A DNA stretch of 64,000 bases, from the NCBI RefSeq assembly GCF_014451325.2, contig NZ_JACSCH020000002.1, positions 310,001 to 374,000 of the forward strand, in the 5' to 3' direction. This DNA is from Streptomyces sp. CB02980 (GTDB lineage Bacteria > Actinomycetota > Actinomycetes > Streptomycetales > Streptomycetaceae). The notes beneath the pieces were generated by a model. That model saw nothing but the letters and a program-made list of their open reading frames with translations, was not told where the DNA came from and made no database searches. This document shows positions 8,380 through 17,277 of the stretch, piece after piece. Position numbers and translations under genes: made by a program. Positions within the stretch are counted from its first letter, which is position 1. Each line of letters starts with the position of its first letter.

Positions 8380-10080
8380 TCAGCGCTCCACGACCACCTC
8401 GCCGCCCACCACGACCGTCTCCGCCACCGTGCCCGGGATCTCCTCCGGGGCGATGCGCAGGATGTCGCGGGAGAGCACGACGAAGTCGGCGAGCTTGCCG
8501 ACGGTCAGCGAACCCCGCTCGTGCTCCAGGAAGTTGGCGTACGCCGAGCCCATCGTGTAGCCCTCGACCGCGGTCTCGACGTCGATCGTCTCCCCCGCCG
8601 TCCACGCCTCCCCGCCACCGGGCGGGCGGCGGGTCACGGCGGCGTGGATGCCGACCATGGGGTCCATCTCGGCGACGTTCCAGTCGCTGGAGAGGGCGAG
8701 GACGGCGCCCGCCTCGCTCAGGCTGCGCAGCGGCCAGGCCTTGTGCCAGCGGTCGGGGCCGACGTTCTCGGCCCAGTCCTGGCCCGGTCCCGCGATGTCC
8801 GGGGCGGCGTGCCGGGGCTGCATGCAGGCGACGACGCCGAGTTCGGCGAAGCGCGGGGTGTCGGCCGGGTCGAGGCACTCGACGTGGACGATCTGGTGAC
8901 GGGCGTCGCGTGGCCCGTTGGCGGCGCGGGCCCGCTCGACGGAGTCGAGCACGGTCCGGATGCCCCGGTCGCCGGTGGCGTGGACGAAGCACTGGAAGCC
9001 GCGCGCGTCGAGCCGGGTGAGGAGCTCGGCGAACTCCTCGGGCGGGTAGAAGGTGTCGCCGCGGTGGTGGGCGCAGCCCGCGTACGGCTCCAGGAGGGCG
9101 GCCGTACGGGGTTCCACGACGTCGTCGATGTACAGCTTGAGCGGTCCGACCCGCAGCCGGTCGTCCGCGAACTCCTCGGCCACGGCCTGGAACTCGTCCA
9201 GGTCGGTGTCGGTCGTGCCGCGCGGGTGGAAGAGCGCGGCGACGATCCGGGAGCGCAGGCGGCCCTCGGCGCGGGCACGCTGGAAGAGGGCGAGGTCGTC
9301 GAGGGAGTTCTGGGGTTCGACGACGGTGGTGATGCCGAAGCCGATGGCGTCGTCGAGGCTCTTGGCGAGCCGGCCGTACTGCCGGTCCGGCGCGGCCCAC
9401 GGGACGCCGAGCTCGCGGAGGGCGCGGTGACCGTCCCGGGAGAGCCCCTTGACGGCGAAGTCCTTGACGAATCCGGTGGGTTCGCCGGTCGCCGGGTCGG
9501 TGACGGCCCGCCCGAAGGGGAGGTCGGTGTGGTCGCGGTCGACGCCGAGCCTGCGGAGGGCGGCGGTGTTGAGCCAGGCGGTGTGGACGTCGTAGCTGAG
9601 GACGAGGGCGGGGGTGTCGCCGGTGGCCGGGTCGAGGTCGGCGGCGGTGGGCATGCGCCCGTCGGGGACGGCGGAGTAGTCGAAGGCCTCGGCCTCGATC
9701 CACTCTGCGCCGGGGTGCGCGGCGTGCCAGGCGCGGATGCGGTCGTGGATCGCGTCGAGGGTGCGGGCGCCGGCGAGCTGGACGCAGGCGTCGTCGGAGC
9801 CGAGGCGGACATGGTTGTGGGCGTCGACGAAGCCGGGCAGGACGAGCCGTCCGCCGGCGTCGAGAACCCGGGTGCCGGGCCCGGCCCAGGCGCGGGCCTC
9901 CGCGTCGGAGCCGATCCAGACGATCCTGCCGTCACGGACGGCGAGGGCCTCGGCCTCGGGGAGCGCGGGGTCCACGGTGTGGATCCGCGCGCCGGTGAGG
10001 AGGAGGTCGGCGGGGAAGAGGCCGGGGGAAGAGGCGGCGGTCGGAGCGGGGGCGGAGGACGGGGTGGTGGTGCCGTTCAT
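8380..10080 (-). CDS. Amidohydrolase family protein (YtcJ-like)
   Basis: A 566-residue amidohydrolase of the Amidohydro_3/YtcJ type. The N-terminal composite beta-sandwich begins LLTGARIHTVDP. The metal-binding start of the TIM barrel is PGFVDAHNHVRLGS, later motifs include CFVHATGDRGIRTVLD and IVHVECLDP, and the C-terminal KLADFVVLSRDILRI closes the sandwich. Relatives hydrolyse amides, formamides or cyclic ureides; the exact substrate is unknown. It lies 60 bp downstream of an NCS1 permease on the same strand, so uptake and hydrolysis of one nitrogen compound is a reasonable inference. The N-terminal 20 residues are Ala/Pro rich. Confidence 0.87.
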   Translation of the reverse strand: MNGTTTPSSAPAPTAASSPGLFPADLLLTGARIHTVDPALPEAEALAVRDGRIVWIGSDAEARAWAGPGTRVLDAGGRLVLPGFVDAHNHVRLGSDDACVQLAGARTLDAIHDRIRAWHAAHPGAEWIEAEAFDYSAVPDGRMPTAADLDPATGDTPALVLSYDVHTAWLNTAALRRLGVDRDHTDLPFGRAVTDPATGEPTGFVKDFAVKGLSRDGHRALRELGVPWAAPDRQYGRLAKSLDDAIGFGITTVVEPQNSLDDLALFQRARAEGRLRSRIVAALFHPRGTTDTDLDEFQAVAEEFADDRLRVGPLKLYIDDVVEPRTAALLEPYAGCAHHRGDTFYPPEEFAELLTRLDARGFQCFVHATGDRGIRTVLDSVERARAANGPRDARHQIVHVECLDPADTPRFAELGVVACMQPRHAAPDIAGPGQDWAENVGPDRWHKAWPLRSLSEAGAVLALSSDWNVAEMDPMVGIHAAVTRRPPGGGEAWTAGETIDVETAVEGYTMGSAYANFLEHERGSLTVGKLADFVVLSRDILRIAPEEIPGTVAETVVVGGEVVVER

Positions 10081-10140
10081 GCGGGGTGACTCCGTGACGT
10101 ACGTACGAGGGGTGTTCAGTCGGTTCCGGGGCGCCCGGGC

Positions 10141-11547
10141 TCAGGGATGTACCGGTGCGACCGTCCGGCGCGCGAGGAGCACGTACACGAGCGCCGAGAC
10201 TCCCGCGCCGAGCAGCGTGAGGTTCGCGCCGCCGAGGGGGGCGACGAGCGGGCCGGTCCACAGCTCGGAGTCGCAGGTCAGCGCCGAGAAGAGCAGGCCC
10301 GCGAGGAGCGCGATCAGGCCGGGCGGGTGCCAGCCGGAGCGGTACCAGTAGGCGCCGCCGGTGCTCGCGTGCAGTCCGGCGGAGTCGTACGTGCAGCGGC
10401 GGAGCACCATGTCGGCGAGGAAGACCCCGCCCCAGGGGGCGAAGACGATGATCAGGAGGGAGAGGAAGGAGAGGAGCGAGGTGGTGAAGTCGGTGAGGAA
10501 GAGGGCGCCGAGGGAGCCGGCGGCCGTCACGGCGGCGCTGATGACGATGGCGCGGGCCCGGGTCCAGGGGATGCCGAGGACCTGGAGGTTCAGGCTCGAC
10601 GAGTAGAGCGTGATGATCGAGTTGGTGACGGACCCGCCGAGGACCAGGGCGAGGAAGAGCGGCTGGAACCAGCCGGGAAGCAGGCTCTCGGTCCCGGCGA
10701 CGGCGTCGGTCATGTCCACCTGGGTCGCGGCGGCCACCCCGGCCACCCCCAGGGCGACGGAGGAGACGAAGCCGCCGAGGGCTCCGCTCCAGGTCACGGC
10801 CTTGAGGGAGGTCGTGCGGGGCAGGTAGCGGGTGTAGTCGGCGGGCATGGGGAGGTACGAGAAGGGGCCGGCGAGCATCACGACGAAGGCGAGGCTCCAG
10901 CCGGCGGCGCCGGGTGCGGCGGAGGGGGCGGAGGTGTCGGCGCCCGGCAGGACGAGGACGAGCAGGGCGGCGAACCCGACGGCGAGGACGTACGCCATCC
11001 AGCGTTCGGCGAACTGGACGGTGGCGTGGCCCCAGAGGGCGACGGCGAAGGTCAGCGCGAGGGTGACGCCGAGGGCGAGGGCGCGGGTGGTGGAGCCGCC
11101 GCTCCAGCCGAGGTCGGCGAAGAAGGCTTCGAGGGCGAGGGTGCCCACCACGGTGTTCACGATGGTGTAGCCGATGCTGACGATCCAGTTGAGCAGACCG
11201 GCCGGCCAGTTGCCGCGCAGGCCGAAGGCGGCGCGGGAGATGACGAGGGTGGCGGTGCCGGTGCGGACGCCGCTGAGGCCGGCGGCGCCGATGGCGAGGA
11301 AGGAGAGGCCGCCGATCACGACGACGGCGGTGGCCTGCCAGAAGGAGAGCCCGAAGGCGACGGCGAGGGCGCCGTTGATGACGTAGGTGAAGGTGAGGTT
11401 CGAGCCGAACCAGAGCCAGAAGACGTCCTTGGCGCTGCCGTGCCGTTCGGCGTCGGGGATGGGGTCGATCCCGTGCTCCTCGACCTGGAACACCTCGTCG
11501 CGGGCCGTGGTCGCCGTGGTTCCGGGCGCCGTCTCGTGTCCGAGCAC
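10141..11547 (-). CDS. NCS1 family nucleobase/cytosine-type permease
   Basis: A 468-residue integral membrane protein with about twelve hydrophobic segments. The N-terminal EEHGIDPIPDAERHGSAKDV followed by FWLWFGSNLTFTYVINGAL is typical of nucleobase:cation symporter-1 proteins (cytosine, hydantoin, allantoin or purine uptake). The GTG at 11547 follows a strong AGGAGGTG. The gene heads a pair with the amidohydrolase and is divergent from a TetR regulator. The permease/amidohydrolase pairing suggests a cyclic amide or nucleobase substrate; which one cannot be read from sequence. Confidence 0.9.
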   Translation of the reverse strand: MLGHETAPGTTATTARDEVFQVEEHGIDPIPDAERHGSAKDVFWLWFGSNLTFTYVINGALAVAFGLSFWQATAVVVIGGLSFLAIGAAGLSGVRTGTATLVISRAAFGLRGNWPAGLLNWIVSIGYTIVNTVVGTLALEAFFADLGWSGGSTTRALALGVTLALTFAVALWGHATVQFAERWMAYVLAVGFAALLVLVLPGADTSAPSAAPGAAGWSLAFVVMLAGPFSYLPMPADYTRYLPRTTSLKAVTWSGALGGFVSSVALGVAGVAAATQVDMTDAVAGTESLLPGWFQPLFLALVLGGSVTNSIITLYSSSLNLQVLGIPWTRARAIVISAAVTAAGSLGALFLTDFTTSLLSFLSLLIIVFAPWGGVFLADMVLRRCTYDSAGLHASTGGAYWYRSGWHPPGLIALLAGLLFSALTCDSELWTGPLVAPLGGANLTLLGAGVSALVYVLLARRTVAPVHP

Positions 11548-11622
11548 ACCGCACCTCCTGATCCTGAGCGTCGTCCTGGACGCTGCCGTGAACGCTGACT
11601 GAACGCCGTCTCGAACGCTGCC

Positions 11623-11657
11623 TTGAATGACGTTCTAAGTTATTGAATGGCATTCAA
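11623..11657. promoter_or_regulatory. Tandem TetR operator-like palindromes between permease and regulator
   Basis: TTGAATGGCATTCAA (11643-11657) is a perfect palindrome around a central G. A second, imperfect copy, TTGAATGACGTTCTAA, begins at 11623, 20 bp upstream. The spacing of two helical turns and the position between divergent permease and TetR genes fit autoregulation plus control of the permease operon. Several GAACGC/TGAACG repeats lie just before it (11590-11620). Confidence 0.65.
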
Positions 11658-11756
11658 GATGTGCGATGGGTTCCGGCCGCGTCAAGACCTTCGAGGTTGC
11701 GATTAAGGTCGATCCAGCAGAGGCACCGGTGGATCGACGGAACGGGGACAGCGGCG

Positions 11757-12443
11757 GTGGCAGGGGCGGCACGACGGCGGGACGGGCACGTCACCCAGGA
11801 ACGGATGCTGGAGGAGGCCATGACGGCGATCGCCGAGGACGGCCTCTCCTCGCTCACGATGTCGGCGCTCGCGGAGCGGCTCGGCACGAGCGGCGGCCAC
11901 ATCCTGTACTACTTCGGCAGCAAGGACCTGCTGCTGCTCGCGGCCCTCCGATGGAGCGAGGCCGCGCTGGCCGAGGAGCGCCGCGCGCTGCTCTCCCGGC
12001 GGATCACGGCCGAGCGCAAGCTCGACCGGTTCCTGCGGCTCTATCTGCCGCGCGGGCCGCGCGATCCGCGCTGGACCCTGTGGATCGAACTGTGGGCCCG
12101 CACCCCCGGCAACAGCGCGCTCGGCGAGGCCCAGGAAGAGCTGGACCGGGGGTGGCACGAGGACCTGGAGGCGCTCCTGGCGGCGGGCGTCGCGCGGCGT
12201 CGCTTCGCCCCGCTCGACGCCGGGGCGCGCGCCTCCGAACTCCTGGCCCTGCTCGACGGGTTGAGCACCCGGGTCGTCCTGAGCCAGGAGTCCGGCCGTG
12301 ATCCGCGGCCCGCCCTGGAGGTGGCCCGGTCGGCGGTACGCGCGCTGATCACCCCGTATCCCTCCGGCACCGGCGACGTCCCGGACGGTACCGACAGCGA
12401 ACCGAACGTCACCGGCAACGTCCCGGGCGGTGCCACGTCTTGA
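11757..12443 (+). CDS. TetR family transcriptional regulator
   Basis: A 228-residue regulator. The N-terminal DNA-binding domain reads ERMLEEAMTAIAEDGLSSLT then MSALAERLGTSGGHILYYFG, the TetR helix-turn-helix with its YYF recognition helix. The C-terminal ligand domain is helical (WIELWARTPGNSALGEAQEE, BetI-like), followed by a low-complexity tail of about 25 residues. I place the start at the GTG at 11757, preceded by GGGGA. The upstream in-frame ATG at 11643 lies inside the operator palindrome and would add an unconserved extension. It is divergent from the NCS1 permease, its likely target. Confidence 0.87.
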   Translation: MAGAARRRDGHVTQERMLEEAMTAIAEDGLSSLTMSALAERLGTSGGHILYYFGSKDLLLLAALRWSEAALAEERRALLSRRITAERKLDRFLRLYLPRGPRDPRWTLWIELWARTPGNSALGEAQEELDRGWHEDLEALLAAGVARRRFAPLDAGARASELLALLDGLSTRVVLSQESGRDPRPALEVARSAVRALITPYPSGTGDVPDGTDSEPNVTGNVPGGATS

Positions 12444-12450
12444 CGGCTCG

Positions 12451-13899
12451 TCAGCCCCGGTAGGCCTCAAGGAGGCGCAGCCACGCCTCGCTCAGCGTCG
12501 GGTACGACGGTACGGCGTGCCACAGGCGGGCGATCGGGACCTCGCCGACGACCGCGACCGTCGCCGAGTGGACGAGCTCGCCGATGCCCGGGCCGACGAA
12601 GGACGCGCCGAGGATCACCTCGCGGTCGAGGTCGACGACCATCCGGGCGTGCCCCTGGTAGCCCTGGGCGTAGAGCCCGGCCCCGGCGACGTGGCTCATG
12701 TCGAGGTCCACGGCCCGGACCCGGTGGCCGGCCCGCTCCGCCTCGGCGAGCGAGAGCCCGACGGCGGCCGCCTCGGGGTCGCTGAACACCACCTGCGGTA
12801 CGGCGGCGTGGTCGGCGGTGGCCGCGTGCGCGCCCCAACTCGACTCGTCCAGGGCTTCCGTGCCCTTCGCGCGGGCTGCGATCGCGGCGCCGGCGATCCG
12901 GGCCTGGTACTTGCCCTGGTGGGTCAGGAGCGCGCGGTGGTTGACGTCCCCGACGGCGTACAGCCAGTCGGTGCCGGTGACCTTGAGGCTGTCGTCGACG
13001 TCGAGCCAGGAGCCCGGCTTCAGGCCGACGTGCTCCAGGCCGATGTGCTCGGTGCGCGGGGCCCGGCCGGTCGCGAACAGCACCTGGTCGCCCTCGACGT
13101 GGTCGCCGCCCTCCAGGACCACGGTGACCGGTCCCGTGCCGCCGTCGCGTACGACCGCGGTGACCGAGACGCCGGTACGGATGTCCGCGCCGCGCGCGGT
13201 GAGGGCCGCGGCCACGTGCTCGCCGACGAAGGGCTCCATCCTGGGCAGCAGTCCCCCGCCCCGTACGAGCATCGTCACCTTCGACCCGAAGGCGTGCCAG
13301 GCGGTCGCCATCTCAACGCCGACGACTCCCCCGCCGACCACGATGAGCCGTCCCGGCACCCGGTCGGAGCTGGTCGCCTCGCGGCTGGTCCAGGGGCGCG
13401 CCCCGGACAGGCCGGGCAGATCGGGGAGGACGGCGCGGCTGCCGGTGCAGACGGCGACCGCGTGGCGGGCGGTGAGGACGTGACGCTCGCCCTCGGGGCC
13501 CGCGACCTCGACCCGGCGGGGCCCGAGGAGACGGCCGTGGCCCCGGAAGATCCGTACGCCGATCGAGTCGAGCCAGTCCACCTGGCCGTCGTCCGTCCAG
13601 TCGCCGACGACCTCGTCCCGGTGGGCGAAGACCTCAAGGGCGTCGAGCGGGCCGTAGACCGACTCGCGCAGGCCCGCCACCTTCCGGGCGTCGGAGCGGG
13701 CGATCACCGGACGCAGGAGGGCCTTGCTGGGCATACAGGCCCAGTACGAGCACTCGCCGCCGATCAGCTCGCTCTCGACGATCGCGGCACTGAGGCCGGC
13801 GGCCCGCACCCGGTCGACGACGTTCTCGCCCACGGGGCCGGCCCCCAGGACCACCACGTCGTACTCGTGCTCGTGCTCGCTGTCCACCGTTCGTGTCAT
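12451..13899 (-). CDS. FAD-dependent pyridine nucleotide-disulfide oxidoreductase
   Basis: A 482-residue class I flavoprotein disulfide reductase related to dihydrolipoamide dehydrogenase and mercuric reductase. It has the FAD motif VVVLGAGPVGENVV, the redox-active pair in GGECSYWACMPSK (Cys50, Cys55), the NAD(P) motif VVGGGVVGVEMA and the second FAD motif WLYAVGDVN. Near the C-terminus the usual His-Pro-Thr catalytic motif is replaced by SYPTLSE, so the base that protonates the thiolate in lipoamide dehydrogenases is missing. It may therefore use another acceptor (quinone or small molecule). It converges on the TetR gene with an 8-bp gap and is divergent from thioredoxin. Confidence 0.9.
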   Translation of the reverse strand: MTRTVDSEHEHEYDVVVLGAGPVGENVVDRVRAAGLSAAIVESELIGGECSYWACMPSKALLRPVIARSDARKVAGLRESVYGPLDALEVFAHRDEVVGDWTDDGQVDWLDSIGVRIFRGHGRLLGPRRVEVAGPEGERHVLTARHAVAVCTGSRAVLPDLPGLSGARPWTSREATSSDRVPGRLIVVGGGVVGVEMATAWHAFGSKVTMLVRGGGLLPRMEPFVGEHVAAALTARGADIRTGVSVTAVVRDGGTGPVTVVLEGGDHVEGDQVLFATGRAPRTEHIGLEHVGLKPGSWLDVDDSLKVTGTDWLYAVGDVNHRALLTHQGKYQARIAGAAIAARAKGTEALDESSWGAHAATADHAAVPQVVFSDPEAAAVGLSLAEAERAGHRVRAVDLDMSHVAGAGLYAQGYQGHARMVVDLDREVILGASFVGPGIGELVHSATVAVVGEVPIARLWHAVPSYPTLSEAWLRLLEAYRG

Positions 13900-14014
13900 G
13901 GCTGACAGTCTGGCTCAGCGGCGCGGAATAGCGCGGCTCGATACGCCGTTGTGCCGGGCGAGTCCCCAGGGGACCGTGAGGACACCGCCAGGAGATCCCC
14001 GAAAGGTAGGAACA

Positions 14015-14380
14015 ATGAGCACCGTGGAGCTCACCAAGGACAACTTCGACGAGGTCGTGAGTGGGAACGATTTCGTCCTGATCGACTTCTGGGCTTCCTG
14101 GTGCGGTCCCTGCCGTCAGTTCGCCCCGGTCTACGACGCGGCCTCCAAGCGCCACGAGGACCTGGTGTTCGCCAAGGTGGACACCGAGGCGCAGCCGGAG
14201 CTGGCGGCGGCGTTCGAGATCCGCTCGATCCCGACGCTGATGATCGTCCGCGACAACGTGGCGATCTTCGCGCAGCCCGGTGCCCTGCCGGAAGCCGCGC
14301 TCGAGGACGTCATCGGCCAGGCACGGAAGCTGGACATGGACGAGGTCCGCAAGTCCGTCGAGGACGCCAAGCAGAAGTGA
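14015..14380 (+). CDS. trxA: Thioredoxin
   Basis: A 121-residue cytoplasmic thioredoxin that reduces protein disulfides using electrons from thioredoxin reductase. The active site is FWASWCGPCRQF (Cys30, Cys33), and the conserved cis-Pro region reads IRSIPTLMIVRDN. The C-terminus is about ten residues longer than in E. coli TrxA and highly charged (MDEVRKSVEDAKQK). A good GAAAGGTAGG site precedes the ATG at 14015. It starts 115 bp from the divergent oxidoreductase gene. A strong terminator follows. No reductase gene is adjacent, so this is probably one of several thioredoxins in the genome. Confidence 0.93.
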   Translation: MSTVELTKDNFDEVVSGNDFVLIDFWASWCGPCRQFAPVYDAASKRHEDLVFAKVDTEAQPELAAAFEIRSIPTLMIVRDNVAIFAQPGALPEAALEDVIGQARKLDMDEVRKSVEDAKQK

Positions 14381-14385
14381 TCCAC

Positions 14386-14426
14386 CGCGAGGGGGGTACG
14401 GGAGTCGCTCCCGTACCCCTCTCGCG
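14386..14426 (+). terminator. Strong hairpin terminator between trxA and the thiolase gene
   Basis: An almost perfect inverted repeat (CGCGAGGGGGGTACGGGAG, 3-nt loop TCG, then its complement with one mismatch) lies between the convergent trxA and thiolase genes. It can serve both directions. There is no long T-tract, as is usual in high-GC actinobacteria. Confidence 0.8.
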
Positions 14427-14440
14427 TGCTGTCCGGGCGC

Positions 14441-15628
14441 TCAGCGCTCCAGGACCAGGGCGAGGCCCTGGCCGACGCCGATGCAGAGGGCGGCGAGGCC
14501 GGTGCCCGAGCCGGCCGCCGCCAGCTGGTGGGCGACCGATCCGGCGAGGCGGGCGCCCGAGGCACCCAGCGGGTGACCGATGGCGACGGCTCCACCGCGA
14601 GGGTTCACGATCTCGGGGTCGAGTTCCGGCCATTCCGCGAGGCAGCCGAGCGACTGGGCCGCGAAGGCCTCGTTCAGCTCGAAGGTCCGCAGGTCGGAGA
14701 AGGATCGACCCGACTTCTCCAGGGCCCGCCGGACCGCCTCGACCGGGCCGAGACCGAAGAGCTGGGGCTCGATGCCGGTGACCGCGGACGTACGGATCCG
14801 GGCGAGCGGCTCCCGGCCGGTCTCGCGCAGCCCGTCCTCGTCGACGAGCAGCAGCGCGGCGGCGCCGTCGTTGAGCGGGGAGGAGTTGCCCGCCGTGACC
14901 GTGCCCCCCTCGGGGCGGAAGGAGGGCTTCAGCTTGGCGAGGGCCGCCATGGACGTGGAGTCGCGGATGCACTCGTCGCGGGCGAGCTCCACCCCCGGGT
15001 AGGGGACCACCTCGTCGTCGTACAGACCCTTCGCCCAGGCCTCGGCCGCCTTGCGGTGGCTGGCGAGCGCGAAGGCGTCCTGCTGCTCGCGCGTGATGCC
15101 GTGCTTGTCGGCGATCAGCTCCGCGCCCTCGCCGAGCGGGACCGTCCACTCGGCGGGCATGCGCGGGTTCGTCATGCGCCAGCCGAGGGTGGTGGAGTGC
15201 AGCTGCTGGTGGCCCGCCGGGAAGGCCCGCTCGGGCTTCTGCAGGACCCAGGGGGCGCGGGACATCGACTCGACACCGCCGGCGATCGCCACGGAGGCGT
15301 CGCCGAGGGCGATGGCGCGGGCCGCCTGGATGACGGCCTCGAGACCGGAGCCGCAGAGGCGGTTGACGGTGACGCCGGGCACGGAGACGGGCAGCCCGGC
15401 GAGCAGCACGGCCATCCGCGCGACGTCGCGGTTGTCCTCGCCGGCGCCGTTCGCGTCGCCGAAGTAGACGTCGTCGACGCGCGCCGGGTCGAGCGCGGGA
15501 GTACGGTCCACAAGGGCCCGGACGACATGCCCGGCGAGGTCGTCGGGACGTACCGGGGCGAGGGCGCCCCCGAACTTCCCGATCGGGGTGCGGACGGCGT
15601 CGACGATGTAGACGTCGCGGATGCTCAT
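14441..15628 (-). CDS. Thiolase (acetyl-CoA acyltransferase, possibly 3-oxoadipyl-CoA thiolase-like)
   Basis: A 395-residue thiolase. The nucleophilic cysteine is in NRLCGSGLEA (Cys92), the histidine in NPRGGAVAIGHPLGASGAR and the second cysteine in LCIGVGQG, so all catalytic residues are present. It cleaves 3-oxoacyl-CoA with CoA, or condenses acetyl-CoA. The N-terminus (VYIVDAVRTPIGKFGGALA) resembles PcaF/PaaJ 3-oxoadipyl-CoA thiolases, but no aromatic degradation genes are next to it, so I leave the substrate open. The ATG at 15628 follows GGGAGAG. It appears monocistronic. Confidence 0.92.
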   Translation of the reverse strand: MSIRDVYIVDAVRTPIGKFGGALAPVRPDDLAGHVVRALVDRTPALDPARVDDVYFGDANGAGEDNRDVARMAVLLAGLPVSVPGVTVNRLCGSGLEAVIQAARAIALGDASVAIAGGVESMSRAPWVLQKPERAFPAGHQQLHSTTLGWRMTNPRMPAEWTVPLGEGAELIADKHGITREQQDAFALASHRKAAEAWAKGLYDDEVVPYPGVELARDECIRDSTSMAALAKLKPSFRPEGGTVTAGNSSPLNDGAAALLLVDEDGLRETGREPLARIRTSAVTGIEPQLFGLGPVEAVRRALEKSGRSFSDLRTFELNEAFAAQSLGCLAEWPELDPEIVNPRGGAVAIGHPLGASGARLAGSVAHQLAAAGSGTGLAALCIGVGQGLALVLER

Positions 15629-15774
15629 CGGTTCTCTCCCACGTGACCTTCGGAACGACTCTGTTCGCCTGGTGACAGGACTTTCGCCCTGAACACTCAC
15701 GTCGTGGCGCGCGCAGAGTCTCTGCCCGTCGGGGCGCCCTGTCAACGGGCCCCTTCGGGACAGGACGCCCCAGG

Positions 15775-16044
15775 TCAGTCGCGTCCCGCCGGGCGGGCGA
15801 GGGCCGTGAGGCCGTAGTCGAGCTCGCGTCCGTCGACGAGCAGCGCCTCCACGGTGCGCGTCTCGGGGTCGATGTCGGCCCTGATGCCATGGCCCTCGTA
15901 GATCGGATAACCCGACTCGCCGTGCCGCCCGGTGGCCTCCACGACGGCGGTGCGCACGGCGCTGTCCGTCACGGCGGCGCCACCCCGGTCCTCGACGTGC
16001 GCGGGCACCAGCAGGATCTCGAAACGCTGCGGAACTGTGCTCAT
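15775..16044 (-). CDS. Small conserved protein of unknown function
   Basis: An 89-residue soluble acidic protein beginning MSTVPQRFEILLVPAHVEDR. No signal peptide, membrane segment or recognised motif. The alternating hydrophobic pattern (RFEILLVPA, IRADIDPETRTVEALLVDG) suggests a small mixed alpha/beta fold. Codon use and third-position G+C are normal for the window, supporting a real gene. It lies between the thiolase and LacI genes on the same strand, 44 bp after the LacI stop. Confidence 0.6.
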   Translation of the reverse strand: MSTVPQRFEILLVPAHVEDRGGAAVTDSAVRTAVVEATGRHGESGYPIYEGHGIRADIDPETRTVEALLVDGRELDYGLTALARPAGRD

Positions 16045-16088
16045 GAATCGACGCTAAGCGCTCGGCCGCCCGCCCGCCGGGCGGCCGG

Positions 16089-17123
16089 TCAGCTGGACTC
16101 GCGCCGGACGACCTGTGAGGCGAGGAGCGCGCGGGTGCGGGGCGGGACCTTCGGTTCCCGGACGGCCCGGTCGACCAGCTCCGCGAGTTCGCGTCCGAGC
16201 ACCATGTCGATCCGCACGGTGCTGAGCCGGGGCCGCAGGAGCCGGCCGAGCAGCAGATCGTCCGCGCCGACGACGGCTACCTCCTCCGGCACGGCCAGGC
16301 CGGCGTCCTGGAGCGCCCGCATCAGGAGCATCGCGTACTCGTCGTTGTAGGCGAAGACGGCGTCGAGGCCGAGCTCCCGCCAGCGCGCCGCGAGCTCGTT
16401 CGCCGACTCCTCGTCGTACCGCAGCGGCAGGGGTACGACGGTGGCGTCGGTGCCGTGGACCGCGCGCCGCGCGCCGTCGAGGCGGGGGCCCGAGAACATG
16501 GCGAGGCCCGGCTCCTCGGGGATGACGACGCCGATCCGGCGGCGGCCGCTCTCCACGAGGTGGGCGGTGGCCACCTCGCCCACCCGTCCCTGGTCCATGA
16601 CGAGGGCGTGGGTGCCCTCGACGCCCTGGGTGCCGAGGGTGATCACGGCCCGTGCCCCGGACCTCTTGAGGATCTCGACGCCCTGCCCGGTCAGCTGGAC
16701 CTCGCCGAGCGAGACCACGGCCACCGGCCGGAGCTCGGCCCAGGCGCGGGCGGCCTCCTCGGCCTCCAGGCCGACGCTGCCGTACTGGACCACCGTGTAG
16801 TCGAGGCGCCGCAGGGCCCACTGGAACTCGTTGAAGAACTGGCTGTACAGCGGTCCGACCGGCACGTGGGAGGTCGGCAGCAGCACCATCCGGCTGTGGC
16901 CGGCCCGCAGGCTGCGGGCGGCCGCGTGCGGCACGTACCCCAGTTCCTCGGCCGCTTCGCGCACCCGGCGGCGGGTGGGCTCGCTGATGCGGACCGCGGA
17001 GGTGTTGTTCAGGACGTACGAGACGGTGGCCCGGGAGACGCCCGCGAGACGGGCGACATCGGCGCTGGTCGGGACCGCGCGCCCGGTGGGGCGTTCGGGG
17101 GTGTGTTCGGTTGGCTGACTCAT
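16089..17123 (-). CDS. LacI family transcriptional regulator
   Basis: A 344-residue LacI/GalR repressor. The N-terminal helix-turn-helix is VPTSADVARLAGVSRATVSY followed by the hinge VLNNTSAVRISEPTR and YVPHAAARSLRAGHS. The periplasmic-binding-like effector domain follows (VVLLPTSHV, EEVAVVGADDLLLGRLLRP). The ATG at 17123 is chosen because the DNA-binding domain begins about 20 residues later, as usual. It is divergent from an MFS transporter and hydrolase, and a palindrome matching LacI operator symmetry lies in between, so it very likely represses that pair and itself. Confidence 0.92.
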   Translation of the reverse strand: MSQPTEHTPERPTGRAVPTSADVARLAGVSRATVSYVLNNTSAVRISEPTRRRVREAAEELGYVPHAAARSLRAGHSRMVLLPTSHVPVGPLYSQFFNEFQWALRRLDYTVVQYGSVGLEAEEAARAWAELRPVAVVSLGEVQLTGQGVEILKRSGARAVITLGTQGVEGTHALVMDQGRVGEVATAHLVESGRRRIGVVIPEEPGLAMFSGPRLDGARRAVHGTDATVVPLPLRYDEESANELAARWRELGLDAVFAYNDEYAMLLMRALQDAGLAVPEEVAVVGADDLLLGRLLRPRLSTVRIDMVLGRELAELVDRAVREPKVPPRTRALLASQVVRRESS

Positions 17124-17197
17124 CGCTTCGGCATCTTTCCAGAACAATCCGGCCCAGGGTCTGGCGGATGGCCGGAAACGGGTGCTACACAATGCTC

Positions 17198-17218
17198 ACA
17201 CGTGTCACTGACACGTGT
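17198..17218. promoter_or_regulatory. LacI-type operator palindrome
   Basis: ACACGTGTCA and its reverse complement flank one central base, giving a 21-bp palindrome. It sits 75 bp upstream of the LacI start and 60 bp upstream of the MFS start. Length, symmetry and position fit a LacI-family operator controlling both divergent transcripts. Confidence 0.75.
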
Positions 17219-17277
17219 AACTAACTCGTTCGATCCGCTTCTCGCCCCTCGTCGGGCGATCTCCCCAGGAGGGCACC

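Noticed and set aside
7474..10089. Plus-strand frame of 871 codons
   Set aside because: It runs across the end of one gene, an intergenic gap and the antisense of the amidohydrolase. Composition is unlike a protein and no motif is present.
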